15,279 nucleotides of DNA from GCA-2717185 sp047517345 (GCA_047517345.1 JAKZTB010000152.1:1-15279); one strand, 5' to 3'; positions 6,804 to 14,717 are shown, counted from the stretch's first letter. Program-made: numbers and translations. Notes: generated by a model not told the origin, from the sequence alone.

Positions 6804-7244
6804 ATGCCTATCCAGCGAGTCGGCCATGTAGTTCTGAAGATGCGCGATCTCGATGCGGCCAAGCGTTTTTATAACGGAGTATTGGGCATGAAGATCGCCG
6901 ACGAGCGCGAAGACCGCAACGTGTTCTTCCGTTTCGACGACTACCACCACGACATCGCGGTTTTCAAAGTGAACGAGGATGCGGCGGCGCCGGAACGCAA
7001 TCAGGTTGGGCTCGCCCACGTCGCCTTGGTCGCCGACAGTTTCGAAACGGTGAAGGCGATGCACCAGCGGCTGAAGGAGCACGACGTACAAGGCATCCGT
7101 ACCGCCGATCACGGGGTCACGAAAAGCATCTATTTCAAGGACCCGGAGGGCAACGAGCTCGAAATCTACTGCGAGGTACCGGAGAAGCCCTGGCAGGAAG
7201 TCGACACGATCATCAAGTCCGATCCGCTCGAACTGGACGCTTAA
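6804..7244 (+). CDS. VOC superfamily metalloenzyme, single-domain extradiol dioxygenase/glyoxalase-like
   Basis: A 146-residue VOC protein with an intact metal triad: His8 in RVGHVVLKMRDLDAAKRFY, His72 in GLAHVAL and Glu120 in DPEGNELEIYCE. His103 in TADHGVTKSIYF sits where type I extradiol dioxygenases carry an acid-base residue. The DHG-x-S-x-Y-F-x-DPEGNELE-(I/L)-Y pattern is characteristic of catechol 2,3-dioxygenase-like members, including single-domain ones. A role in cleaving or isomerising an intermediate of the neighbouring ring-degradation genes is plausible but inferred. The ATG is preceded by a strong GGAGGGAA. The stop codon lies 3 bases from the end of the convergent carbonic anhydrase gene, so the transcripts must overlap. 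Confidence 0.78.
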   Translation: MPIQRVGHVVLKMRDLDAAKRFYNGVLGMKIADEREDRNVFFRFDDYHHDIAVFKVNEDAAAPERNQVGLAHVALVADSFETVKAMHQRLKEHDVQGIRTADHGVTKSIYFKDPEGNELEIYCEVPEKPWQEVDTIIKSDPLELDA

Positions 7245-7247
7245 ACC

Positions 7248-7886
7248 TTACGAAATCGGTGCGAAGGCGCCACTGTCGGTGTCGAGCGCCAGCAACGTGC
7301 CGTCGGCGATATCGAAATAGGCCCCGCGCAGGCGTAGGCGGCCGTCGGCGATCCGTTCCTTGATGCAAGGGAACGTCATTAGGTTCTCGATCGAGTGCCG
7401 AATGGCGGCGTGTTCAAGCGCTTCCTGTTGGCGTTCGGCCGATACATTGCCCGCGCCGCGCAGTGCTTCGGTTCGCGCCGGGTTCAGCAGCGACATCCAA
7501 CGGTCGATGAATCCGGGCGCGTCGGCCGGTTCGTATAGCCCGTCGAGAAAGGCCCGAATGCCGCCGCACCGGGCGTGGCCCATCACCAGGATCGTTTCGA
7601 CCTCGAGACCTTCCACGGCAAATTCCAGCGCGGCGCTGGTACCGTGATAGTCGCCGTGCGGTTCGTACGGCGGCACCAGATTGGCGACGTTGCGGGTGAC
7701 GAATATCTCGCCCGGGCCGGCGCTGAAGATGACCGCCGGGTCGGCCCGGCTATCGCAGCAGGCGATGATCATGGTTTTTGGCTGTTGACCGGTTTCCGCC
7801 AAACTGCGGTAGAGGCTGGCCTGCGCCGGATATTTGGTGGTGAGGAACCTCTGGTAGCCGTCGACCAATTCAGTAATGTCGCGCAT
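7248..7886 (-). CDS. Beta-class carbonic anhydrase
   Basis: A 212-residue cytoplasmic enzyme that interconverts CO2 and bicarbonate. The zinc-site residues of the beta class are present: Cys43 and Asp45-Arg47 in ACCDSRADP, and His104 and Cys107 in MGHARCGGIRAF. FVTRNVANLVPP (62-73) and the GTSAALEFAVEGL helix (82-94) are also typical. Length and order match bacterial Can/CynT-type proteins, and I see no sign of truncation. The ATG at 7884-7886 has GGGGT five bases upstream. The gene is convergent with the VOC pair, and its start is about 90 bases from the 3' end of the decayed nuclease-family gene on the same strand. A link to the decarboxylating or CO2-releasing aromatic pathway is only a guess. 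Confidence 0.93.
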   Translation of the reverse strand: MRDITELVDGYQRFLTTKYPAQASLYRSLAETGQQPKTMIIACCDSRADPAVIFSAGPGEIFVTRNVANLVPPYEPHGDYHGTSAALEFAVEGLEVETILVMGHARCGGIRAFLDGLYEPADAPGFIDRWMSLLNPARTEALRGAGNVSAERQQEALEHAAIRHSIENLMTFPCIKERIADGRLRLRGAYFDIADGTLLALDTDSGAFAPIS

Positions 7887-7977
7887 GCCGTACCCCGTCG
7901 TTCGGCGAAGTGAAAGTGCAACAGTCTAACCCGCCGGGGCGGGGGGAGCGATTCCTTGCTGTCTCGCGAGGCGAATT

Positions 7978-8627
7978 CTATTTCCGGCGGAGCCTCGCGA
8001 AATAAGCGCGGTGGTCCGATGCGGGGACCGGCGGCAACATGACCCCTGCGTCCAGGACGTCGAAGTACCGGGGATCGATGAATATGTAGTCGATTCTTCG
8101 CTTCGATCTCACGAAGGTACCCCAACGTTGCGCCTCGCGCGCGCCCTTGGTTCCGGCGGCGGTCGCCGTATCGACGAAACGATTTTCGATCATCTCAAGA
8201 CGGCCTTTGCTTGTCTTCGGGGTAAAATTGAAGTCGCCGATCAAAGCGACGGGACCGTCGATCGGTGCAACGATCTCCATGATGTATTCGATCGAACTGC
8301 CGTCATGCAGATCCTTGTCCTTGTGCACGCTCAAAAAATTCGCCGCCTTGCCGCCGATATCCAACGTCGCGACGACAACGCTGCGTTGATTGCCGCGGAC
8401 AGGTTTTGGCCCCAGGGCATGTCATAGAGTTTCCCTGGCTCTTTCTGTCCGCCGATGCCGAGGCGGATATTGTAGGCCATCACGACGAGCGCTTCGCTGG
8501 ACGGCGGCGCGGCAACCCGTGCGTTCCTGGTGGTAACCTGTGCCTTCTGAAACGTTTGGCATCCGCAGAGTCCAGCCAGTACGAGCGAAAAGACAATCCA
8601 AATTACGGGTCGGGGAAGATCGATCAT
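7978..8627 (-). pseudogene. Endonuclease/exonuclease/phosphatase-family lipoprotein, disrupted by internal deletion and frameshift
   Basis: The 5' part (ATG at 8627) encodes a lipoprotein signal (LAGLCGCQ, Cys23) and the EEP opening strand VVMAYNIRLGIGG, then reaches NLSAAI and goes out of frame to a stop at 8331. The 3' part, in another frame from about 8400 to 7978, encodes NQRSVVVATLDIGG, a VHKDKDLHDG segment, GDFNFTP, a KRRIDYIFIDP segment and ASDHRAYFARL. These are the middle strand and C-terminal metal and catalytic motifs of the same family. The stretch that should lie between, including the catalytic Q-E motif, is absent: about 80-100 residues by comparison with ordinary EEP domains. 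With that gone and the frames mismatched, the gene is very probably dead. An assembly or sequencing error could explain a frameshift but not the missing domain. Confidence 0.8.
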
Positions 8628-8692
8628 AAGACGAATCTTACAACGTTTCTTATCGGTTCACCCCATGCTGCGCGTACAATGCTAAATCTTTG

Positions 8693-8720
8693 TTGATATC
8701 GGTACACGGTAGGTTTTAAA
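8693..8720 (+). promoter_or_regulatory. Candidate promoter of the aminotransferase gene
   Basis: TTGATA at 8693-8698 matches the -35 consensus at five of six positions. About 16 bases later an AT-rich TTTAAA gives a poor -10 match. It sits 46 bases before the aminotransferase start, in the only AT-rich patch of this divergent intergenic region. Confidence 0.3.
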
Positions 8721-8765
8721 AAGCGCGGCCGATGCGAATGGCACGGCGTCAACGGGAAACGGATC

Positions 8766-10001
8766 ATGTCGACGACAGCAATGGATGCCGCGCAGCAGCG
8801 CTACAACGACTTGCGCGGCCGCAATTACCGGATCGATATGACGCGCGGCAAACCGGCGCCGGAGCAGGCCGATTTGAGCAACGGTATCCTGACGATCCTC
8901 GGTTTCGAGGATTGTTACGGCGAGGCCGGCGACGATTACCGCAACTACGGCCATGGTACCGGAATTCCGGAGGCAAAGGCCCTGTTGGGCGACTATATGG
9001 GCATGCCGCCGGAATTGGTCATCGCGGGCGACAATTCGAGTCTCAGACTGATGTACGACACTGTTGCGGGCGCGGTTCTGAAGGGTGTGCCCGGCGGCGA
9101 CGCGCCGTGGCGGGAGGCTGTCAAGTTCATTTGCCCGGTGCCGGGCTATGACCGGCACTTCTCGATCTGCGAGCAGCTCGGTATCGATATGGTCGCCGTC
9201 GAGATGCGCGACAACGGTCCCGACATGGACGCCGTCGAAGCGCTTGTCGCGGAGGACCCTTCGGTCAAAGGCATCTGGTGCGTGCCGAAATATTCCAACC
9301 CGACCGGCGCGATCTACGCCGATAGTGTCGTCGACCGGCTCGCCGCGATGGACGTTGCGGCGCCCGATTTCCGTATCTTCTGGGACGATGCTTACGCGGT
9401 GCACCACCTGACCTTGGCGCGGCCCAAGGTAAAAAGTATTTTCAACGCCTGCGTGGCAGTCGGCTGCCCGGACCGGCCCTATATGTTCGCGTCGACCTCG
9501 AAGATCTCCATCCCGGGGGCGGGACTTTCTGCGTTTGCGGCGTCGGAAGCGAATTTCAAGGACATCGCCCGCAAGATGTCTTTCGCCACCATCGGCCCGG
9601 ACAAGATCAATCAGTTGCGTAATGTCCGCTTCTTCGATGGGCTTTCGGCCATCGAAACGCATATGGAGAAGCACGCGGCGCTCATCGCACCGAAATTCGA
9701 TGCCGTCGATGCGGCGCTGACCCGGAATCTGGACGGCAAAGGTCTGGCCACATGGCGGAAGCCCCTGGGCGGTTACTTCTTCAGCGTCGATCTGTTGGAC
9801 GGTTGTGCGAAAGAAGTCGTGCGGCTGGCGGGCGAAGCCGGGGTTATCTTGACGCCGGCCGGCGCGACGTTTCCGTACGGCCAGGATCCGCGCGACCGCA
9901 ATCTGCGTCTGGCGCCGACATTCCCGTCGCTCGACGAGATCGAACGGGCGATGGACGTCTTCTGCGCCTGTGTCGAGGTGGCCAGCTTAGACAAGCGGTA
10001 A
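8766..10001 (+). CDS. Class Ic aspartate-type aminotransferase (PLP-dependent, fold type I)
   Basis: A 411-residue fold-type-I PLP enzyme. Visible landmarks: RGKPAPEQADLSNGI near the N-terminus, RNYGHGTGIPEAK (59-71), GDNSSLRLMYD (88-98), YSNPTG with Asn178, IFWDDAY with the cofactor Asp and Tyr210 (204-210), the Schiff-base lysine Lys246 in ASTSKIS, and Arg381 in NLRLAPTFP for the substrate carboxylate. The N-terminal TRGKP-x-x-x-Q-x-(D/L)-LS and the TSKIS-x-PGAG signatures point to the class Ic group known from Corynebacterium aspartate aminotransferase, often misannotated as MocR/GntR-type. A substrate such as aspartate or another amino acid is expected. GGGAAACGG precedes the ATG. It is first in a run with the TauD-like gene 82 bases downstream. 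Confidence 0.87.
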   Translation: MSTTAMDAAQQRYNDLRGRNYRIDMTRGKPAPEQADLSNGILTILGFEDCYGEAGDDYRNYGHGTGIPEAKALLGDYMGMPPELVIAGDNSSLRLMYDTVAGAVLKGVPGGDAPWREAVKFICPVPGYDRHFSICEQLGIDMVAVEMRDNGPDMDAVEALVAEDPSVKGIWCVPKYSNPTGAIYADSVVDRLAAMDVAAPDFRIFWDDAYAVHHLTLARPKVKSIFNACVAVGCPDRPYMFASTSKISIPGAGLSAFAASEANFKDIARKMSFATIGPDKINQLRNVRFFDGLSAIETHMEKHAALIAPKFDAVDAALTRNLDGKGLATWRKPLGGYFFSVDLLDGCAKEVVRLAGEAGVILTPAGATFPYGQDPRDRNLRLAPTFPSLDEIERAMDVFCACVEVASLDKR

Positions 10002-10083
10002 CCCGATCCCATGCCGCCGACTTGCGAAGGCTCGATCTCTACGGCAAAGTGTTGCAATTCAGGACGAGAGCGGAGGCGCACCG

Positions 10084-11079
10084 ATGGCGTCGAAAACGAC
10101 GGGCTCCTCAAAGATGCTACGGGAAGTCGACGATAGGCCGATTGCCTGGACCGACGACAATCTACCGGATGACGCGGGATTGGTTCGGGTTTCGGACGCT
10201 TGCCGCGCGGAGCTTCTGGCCACGGCGGATTTGCTGGAATCGAACCCCTTGCCCGTCGTCTCCTTGCGTCCGGACGATTTCGAGATGCCGGCTTGCCGCA
10301 AAATGATGGTCCAGGCGAAGAATTCGCTTGAAGAGGGTGTCGGTTTTGCGGTGATCGACCGGCTGCCGGTCGAAGAGCTCGGCCGCGAGACCGCGACGGG
10401 TCTGTATTGGCTTCTGACCAACATGCTTGGCCAGACAGTGGCCCAGAAATGGGACGGGACGATGGTTTACGACGTCCTCGACACCGGCCGGAAACGCGTC
10501 GCGGGAAGTGGAATACGGTCATCGATCACCAATGAGGGACAGGGGTACCACACCGACAATTCCTTCAATCTGGCGCCGGATTATGTCGCGCTCTTCTGCT
10601 TGCGGGCGGCGATGGAAGGCGGCGTCAACGGTGTCATCAGTTTTCCCGCGGCCCACAACAAGATGCTGGAGCGGCATCCCGACCTGCTGGGGCGCCTGTA
10701 CGAACCGTTCTATTTCGACCGCCAGACGGAGCACGCGCCGGAGGATACCGATCGTGTGAGTCAGGCGCCGATTTTTCGCTACGACGGCGATACGCTGCAC
10801 ACGCAGTTCGCGGATATGCTGGTTTTCGCGGGCTATGACGTCGCGGGCGAGACGATGGACGCGAAAGGGCGCGAGGCGATTGCGGCGTTGACGGCGATCA
10901 TCGAGGAACCGAATGCGCGGCACGATTTCCTGTTCGAGCCGGGACAAATCCAGATCGTCGACAATCGGCGTCTCGGCCATCGCCGGACAGCCTTCACGGA
11001 CTGGCCGGAACCGGAACGGCGCCGCCACTTGGTCCGCCTGTGGGTGCGCAATTCCGGGCGGCCCTTCTATCTGGGATAA
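10084..11079 (+). CDS. TauD/TfdA-family Fe(II)/2-oxoglutarate-dependent dioxygenase
   Basis: A 331-residue enzyme of the clavaminate-synthase-like (TauD/TfdA) fold. The facial triad is visible as His156 and Asp158 in GYHTDNSFN and His299 in IVDNRRLGHRRTAF. Arg314 or Arg318 in RRRHLVRLW lies 15-19 residues on, where the 2-oxoglutarate carboxylate is bound. It should couple decarboxylation of 2-oxoglutarate to hydroxylation of an organic substrate in the cytoplasm; the substrate is not evident. Family members act on taurine, phenoxyacetates, carnitine precursors and amino acids. The ATG has GGAGG seven bases upstream. The gap of 82 bases from the aminotransferase gene on the same strand suggests a shared transcript, and an amino- or keto-acid related substrate would fit that pairing, though this is inference. 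Confidence 0.87.
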   Translation: MASKTTGSSKMLREVDDRPIAWTDDNLPDDAGLVRVSDACRAELLATADLLESNPLPVVSLRPDDFEMPACRKMMVQAKNSLEEGVGFAVIDRLPVEELGRETATGLYWLLTNMLGQTVAQKWDGTMVYDVLDTGRKRVAGSGIRSSITNEGQGYHTDNSFNLAPDYVALFCLRAAMEGGVNGVISFPAAHNKMLERHPDLLGRLYEPFYFDRQTEHAPEDTDRVSQAPIFRYDGDTLHTQFADMLVFAGYDVAGETMDAKGREAIAALTAIIEEPNARHDFLFEPGQIQIVDNRRLGHRRTAFTDWPEPERRRHLVRLWVRNSGRPFYLG

Positions 11080-11155
11080 GATCCGTTTAGCCTGCCAACT
11101 ACGCGGAGTGTTTCATGACGACACCCTTGTTCGAAGGCCCGGATACCTAGACACC

Positions 11156-11839
11156 ATGTGCGGCCGGTACAGCCTGACCAGTCCGATCGAGAGCATGCGC
11201 GCCTTGTTCGGGTTCGACGAGTTACCGAATTTGCGCCCGCGCTACAACATCGCGCCGACTCAGGACGTGCCCGTGGTGCGCGGTGGTGGGAACGGCGTCC
11301 GTGAGCTTTCGATGTTGCGTTGGGGCCTCGTGCCGTCCTGGGCGAAGGCGATCGGCGGCAGCGCTCCCTTGATCAACGCGCGCGGGGAAACCGTCGCCGA
11401 GAAACCCTCTTTCCGCAGCGCCTTCGCGAAGCGGCGATGCCTGATCCCCGCCGACGGGTTCTACGAATGGAAGAAGGCTGCGAAAGGGGCGAAACAACCT
11501 TATCGCATCGCCATGCCGGACGACGCGCCCTTCGCGTTCGCCGGTATTTGGGAGCGGTGGCAAAATGCGCACGGCGAGCTGCTTGAAAGCTGCGCCATCG
11601 TCACGACCGTGGCAAGCGACGCCTTGACGACGATCCATCACCGCATGCCGGTCATCCTCAAGCCGGAGGACCATGACAATTGGCTTGCAGCGCCGTCCTC
11701 AGTCCTGATCGCCGCCTATACCGGTGAATTGCGCACCTATCCAATAAGCACAGCGGTGAACAAGGTGGCCAATGACGACAATACGCTGTGGGACCCCGTT
11801 GACAGCGCACCTCAGGCCGCTCAGCTCGATTTGCTTTAA
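11156..11839 (+). CDS. SRAP-domain protein (YedK/HMCES family abasic-site DNA-protein crosslinker)
   Basis: A 227-residue SRAP protein. These proteins shield abasic sites in single-stranded DNA by forming a thiazolidine crosslink through Cys2 after removal of the initiator Met. The start is set by the obligatory MCGRY N-terminus at 11156; a longer open frame upstream is not coding. Other hallmarks are PRYNIAPTQ (28-36), MLRWGLVPSWAK (53-64), NARGET with Asn74, LIPADGFYEWKK with Glu104 and IHHRMPVIL with His161, which match the active-site residues of E. coli YedK. Length is typical. Its stop TAA shares bases with the stop of the convergent reductase gene (3' overlap of 3 bases), so no spacer is left for a terminator. 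Confidence 0.93.
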   Translation: MCGRYSLTSPIESMRALFGFDELPNLRPRYNIAPTQDVPVVRGGGNGVRELSMLRWGLVPSWAKAIGGSAPLINARGETVAEKPSFRSAFAKRRCLIPADGFYEWKKAAKGAKQPYRIAMPDDAPFAFAGIWERWQNAHGELLESCAIVTTVASDALTTIHHRMPVILKPEDHDNWLAAPSSVLIAAYTGELRTYPISTAVNKVANDDNTLWDPVDSAPQAAQLDLL

Positions 11840-12816
11840 GGCGGCGGCGCGTATTTGCCTTCGAGGAGGGCACGCTTTCGGGTGAGCGCGTAGACCAGAT
11901 CGATGACCGGTGTCGGGACACCGTTAAGACGACCCAGCTCGGCGACGGCGCCGACGATGGGATCGAGCTCGATGGCCTTGCTCGCATCCATGTCCTGTAG
12001 CATCGACGTCCGGAAGTCGCCGAGCCCATCCATTTCCTTGACCCTGGCGGCGGGATCGCCCTCAAGCGAAACGCCCATGGCCGACGCGACTTCGAAACCT
12101 TCCTGGGCGATATCGATCAGGATCTGGCGGACCGACGGGTCGCTGACCATTTCGCCGATCGTCGCGCCGGTGAGGGCGCTTACCGGATTGGCGTTCAGGT
12201 TGCCCCACAGTTTGGCCCAGACCGCGGCGCGGATATCGTCGCTTACGGGCGCGCGAAGACCGCCCGCGACCAGGGCGTCGGATAGCGCAGTCACGCGCTC
12301 GCTGCTCGCGCCGTCAGGCTCGCCGAGCACGAATTGAACGCCGTGCGTGTGATCGACCAGCCCGGGCTCGCGCATCGCCGATGCCACGTATACGACGCAG
12401 CCCAGCGCCCGCTCCGGTCCAAGCGCATTCCACACCACGCCGGCGGGATCGACGCTGTCGAGATGCGGTCTCAGATAGTCCAGACCGTAAAAGTACCACC
12501 AGGGGATGCCGTTTACGGCGGTCGCAACAGCGGTTTTCGGTCCGAGCAACGGCGTGATCGCGTCGAGAGCCTTTGCGATCGTATGGGCTTTGGTCGCAAC
12601 GATGACGTGGTCTTGCGGACCGAGCGCCGAAGGGTCATCGGTGGTGTTGATCTCGTAGCGGTGTTCGCCCTTGCGGTCGATGAGCTGGAGGCCGCGTCGC
12701 TGAATGGCGCGCAGCGTATCGCCGCGGGCGAGCAGCGATAGTTCGCAATCCGTACGCGCCAGCCGCGCGGCCAGCAGACAGCCGACCGCGCCCGCGCCGA
12801 CGATGCAAATCCTCAA
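11836..12816 (-). CDS. Ketopantoate reductase (PanE/ApbA) family oxidoreductase
   Basis: A 326-residue NAD(P)-dependent reductase of the 2-dehydropantoate 2-reductase family. The Rossmann motif GAGAVG is at 7-12, VATKAH with Lys76, AVNGIPWW with Asn102 and AKLWGNLNANP with Lys202; these match the conserved lysines and asparagine of E. coli PanE. Many paralogues of this type are not true pantothenate enzymes, and the WWYFYG insert after the NG motif is common in them, so the substrate is open. The start is a TTG at 12814-12816 whose last two bases lie in the TGA of the preceding aapP gene, with no clear ribosome site of its own; it is probably translated by re-initiation. It is the last gene of the aap operon as seen here. 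Confidence 0.85.
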   Translation of the reverse strand: MRICIVGAGAVGCLLAARLARTDCELSLLARGDTLRAIQRRGLQLIDRKGEHRYEINTTDDPSALGPQDHVIVATKAHTIAKALDAITPLLGPKTAVATAVNGIPWWYFYGLDYLRPHLDSVDPAGVVWNALGPERALGCVVYVASAMREPGLVDHTHGVQFVLGEPDGASSERVTALSDALVAGGLRAPVSDDIRAAVWAKLWGNLNANPVSALTGATIGEMVSDPSVRQILIDIAQEGFEVASAMGVSLEGDPAARVKEMDGLGDFRTSMLQDMDASKAIELDPIVGAVAELGRLNGVPTPVIDLVYALTRKRALLEGKYAPPP

Positions 12817-13592
12817 TGCGACAGAATTTGACTAAGGAACAGTTTGGTCCGTTCGGACTTCGGATTGTTGAAGAACTCTTCCGGTTCGTTCTGTTCGATG
12901 ATCTCGCCTTCGTCCATGAAGATGACGCGGTTCGCGACCCTGCGGGCGAAGCCCATCTCGTGCGTGACGCACAGCATGGTCATGCCGGTCTCGGCGAGGC
13001 CGACCATCACGTCCAGCACCTCGGAAATCATTTCCGGATCGAGCGCCGAAGTGGGCTCGTCGAACAGCATGATCCTGGGGTTCATGCAAAGCGAACGGGC
13101 AATCGCGACGCGTTGTTGCTGGCCGCCGGAAAGCTGGCCCGGAAACTTGTCGGCCTGCTCGGGAATCTTCACCCGCTCCAGGTAATGCCTGGCGGTTTTC
13201 TCGGCCTCGTCCTTGGGGGTCTTGCGAACCCAGATCGGCGCCAGGGTGAGGTTTTCCAGGATCGTCAGATGGGGAAACAGATTGAAGTGCTGGAACACCA
13301 TGCCGACTTCGCGGCGGATCGCATCGATGCCCTTCAGATCGCCGGTCAGCTCGATGTTGTCGACGAAGATCTGACCCTGTTGGTGTTCTTCGAGCCGGTT
13401 GATGCAGCGGATCAAGGTCGATTTTCCGGACCCGGACGGGCCGCAGATGACGATGCGTTCGCCACGATAAACGGTAATGTCGATGTCCTTCAGGACATGG
13501 AAATCGCCGTACCATTTATGCATATTGACGATTTGTATCGCGACTTCGTCGCTGATACTCATTTCACCTTGCGAGGTTTCGGGGTCTGCCAT
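12813..13592 (-). CDS. aapP: General L-amino acid ABC transporter, ATP-binding subunit
   Basis: A 259-residue ATPase of the polar amino-acid (PAAT) importer family. In order: Walker A GPSGSGKST (51-59), Q-loop VFQHFNLFPH (Gln101), signature LSGGQQQR (154-161), Walker B IMLFDEP with Glu179, D-loop SALDPE and switch His211 in VTHEMGFA. These and the gene order match AapP/BztD of alphaproteobacteria. It would energise uptake through the AapQ-AapM pore. The ATG at 13590-13592 has GAGGAA upstream and lies 12 bases after the aapM stop. Its TGA overlaps the TTG start of the reductase gene. An alternative internal start at Met12 is possible. Confidence 0.92.
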   Translation of the reverse strand: MADPETSQGEMSISDEVAIQIVNMHKWYGDFHVLKDIDITVYRGERIVICGPSGSGKSTLIRCINRLEEHQQGQIFVDNIELTGDLKGIDAIRREVGMVFQHFNLFPHLTILENLTLAPIWVRKTPKDEAEKTARHYLERVKIPEQADKFPGQLSGGQQQRVAIARSLCMNPRIMLFDEPTSALDPEMISEVLDVMVGLAETGMTMLCVTHEMGFARRVANRVIFMDEGEIIEQNEPEEFFNNPKSERTKLFLSQILSH

Positions 13593-13604
13593 GATGGGTT
13601 CCTC

Positions 13605-14714
13605 TTAATTTCGGTGGCCGGTATCGAGCCTTCGTTCCAGCGTGATGCTGTACCGGGACATAGTGAAGCAGAATATCCAGAATACCACTGCCGCGAAGAC
13701 ATAGCCTTCGGTCGATGTGCCAAGCCAATTCTTGTGCGTTGTCGCCGCCTGAATGATGCTGAGGAAATCGAACAACCCAATGACCAGCACCAGCGTCGTA
13801 TCCTTGAACAGGCCGATGAACGTGTTGACGATGCCGGGAATGACGATCTTCAACGCCTGTGGCAGGACGATAAGGCCCATCAATTTCCAGTAATTCATTC
13901 CCATCGCTTGGGCGGCTTCGAACTGCCCCTTGGGGATTGCCTGCAGTCCGCCGCGCACGACCTCCGCCATATAGGCGGCTGCGAAGAACGCCATCACGAT
14001 CAAGGTCCGCAGGATCTTGTCGAAATGCGTTCCCGGCGGCAGGAACAACGGCAGCATCACCGAGCCCATGAACAATACGGTGATCAACGGCACGCCGCGC
14101 CATAATTCGATGAAGGCGATGCTGATCATGCGCACGATCGGCATGTTCGATCTTCGGCCCAGGGCGAACACGATACCGAGCGGCAAGGAGACGATGATGG
14201 TGACGGAAGCCAAAACCATCGTCAGCATCAATCCGCCCCACTGTGCGGTATCGACGGTGGCGAGGCCGAGGCCGCCGTAGAAAAGCAGAAAGGCGATCGG
14301 CGGGAAAAGGATGAAGACGAAGATGGCGAGATACTTCTTGCCGGGAACGCCTTCGATCAAGAGCGGGATCATCGTCCCAAAGAATAGAAGAAACCCTAAA
14401 TTGACACGCCATCGCTCGGCTTCCGGATAGAAGCCGTACATGAACTGCCCGAAGCGAACCCGGATCATCGCCCAGCAGGCGCCCTCGCTGGTACAGTCTT
14501 GATAGGTTTTCCCATTCCAGTCCGCGTTAAAGAACGCCCAGCTGAAAAACGGCGGCATCATCTTGTACAACACGTAGATCGCCGCCAAGGTCAGTAAGGT
14601 GTTCAGCCAGGACGAAAACAGGTTCTGCCGCAGCCAGTGGACAATGCCGACCTCGCTGCTCGGCGGCGGCAGGTCGGGGTGGGACTCGGTCCTCACATAA
14701 GAGAAATCAGACAT
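13605..14714 (-). CDS. aapM: General L-amino acid ABC transporter permease
   Basis: A 369-residue inner-membrane permease of the PAAT family. The long N-terminal part with a periplasmic loop containing two Cys (DCTSEGACW, 73-81) before the transport domain is a mark of AapM/BztC. The permease core starts near GGLMLTMVLASVTIIVSLPLG. It contains ELWRGVPLITVLFM (203-216) and the EAA loop EAAQAMGMNYWKLMGLIVLP (266-285), where the ATPase docks. It starts 3 bases after the aapQ stop, with GGAGAGG of its ribosome site inside the end of aapQ, so translation is coupled. Confidence 0.92.
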   Translation of the reverse strand: MSDFSYVRTESHPDLPPPSSEVGIVHWLRQNLFSSWLNTLLTLAAIYVLYKMMPPFFSWAFFNADWNGKTYQDCTSEGACWAMIRVRFGQFMYGFYPEAERWRVNLGFLLFFGTMIPLLIEGVPGKKYLAIFVFILFPPIAFLLFYGGLGLATVDTAQWGGLMLTMVLASVTIIVSLPLGIVFALGRRSNMPIVRMISIAFIELWRGVPLITVLFMGSVMLPLFLPPGTHFDKILRTLIVMAFFAAAYMAEVVRGGLQAIPKGQFEAAQAMGMNYWKLMGLIVLPQALKIVIPGIVNTFIGLFKDTTLVLVIGLFDFLSIIQAATTHKNWLGTSTEGYVFAAVVFWIFCFTMSRYSITLERRLDTGHRN

Positions 14715-14717
14715 GAT

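Noticed and set aside
7240..7260. Possible terminator between the VOC and carbonic anhydrase genes
   Set aside because: Only 3 bases separate the stop codons and I find no inverted repeat or T-run.
7887..7977. Possible small gene or RNA between the carbonic anhydrase and the EEP remnant
   Set aside because: No start/stop pair with a credible ribosome site and no hairpin structure; the GC-run is simple sequence.
8682..9674. 330-codon open frame on the minus strand
   Set aside because: Antisense to the aminotransferase, whose PLP motifs are complete; no recognisable domain.
10913..11155. 81-codon N-terminal extension of the SRAP gene
   Set aside because: SRAP proteins must begin Met-Cys for the crosslinking Cys2; the extension overlaps the TauD-like gene and has no family similarity.
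12816..14105. 429-codon open frame on the plus strand
   Set aside because: Antisense to aapP and aapM, which have full ABC motifs; composition is that of a shadow frame.
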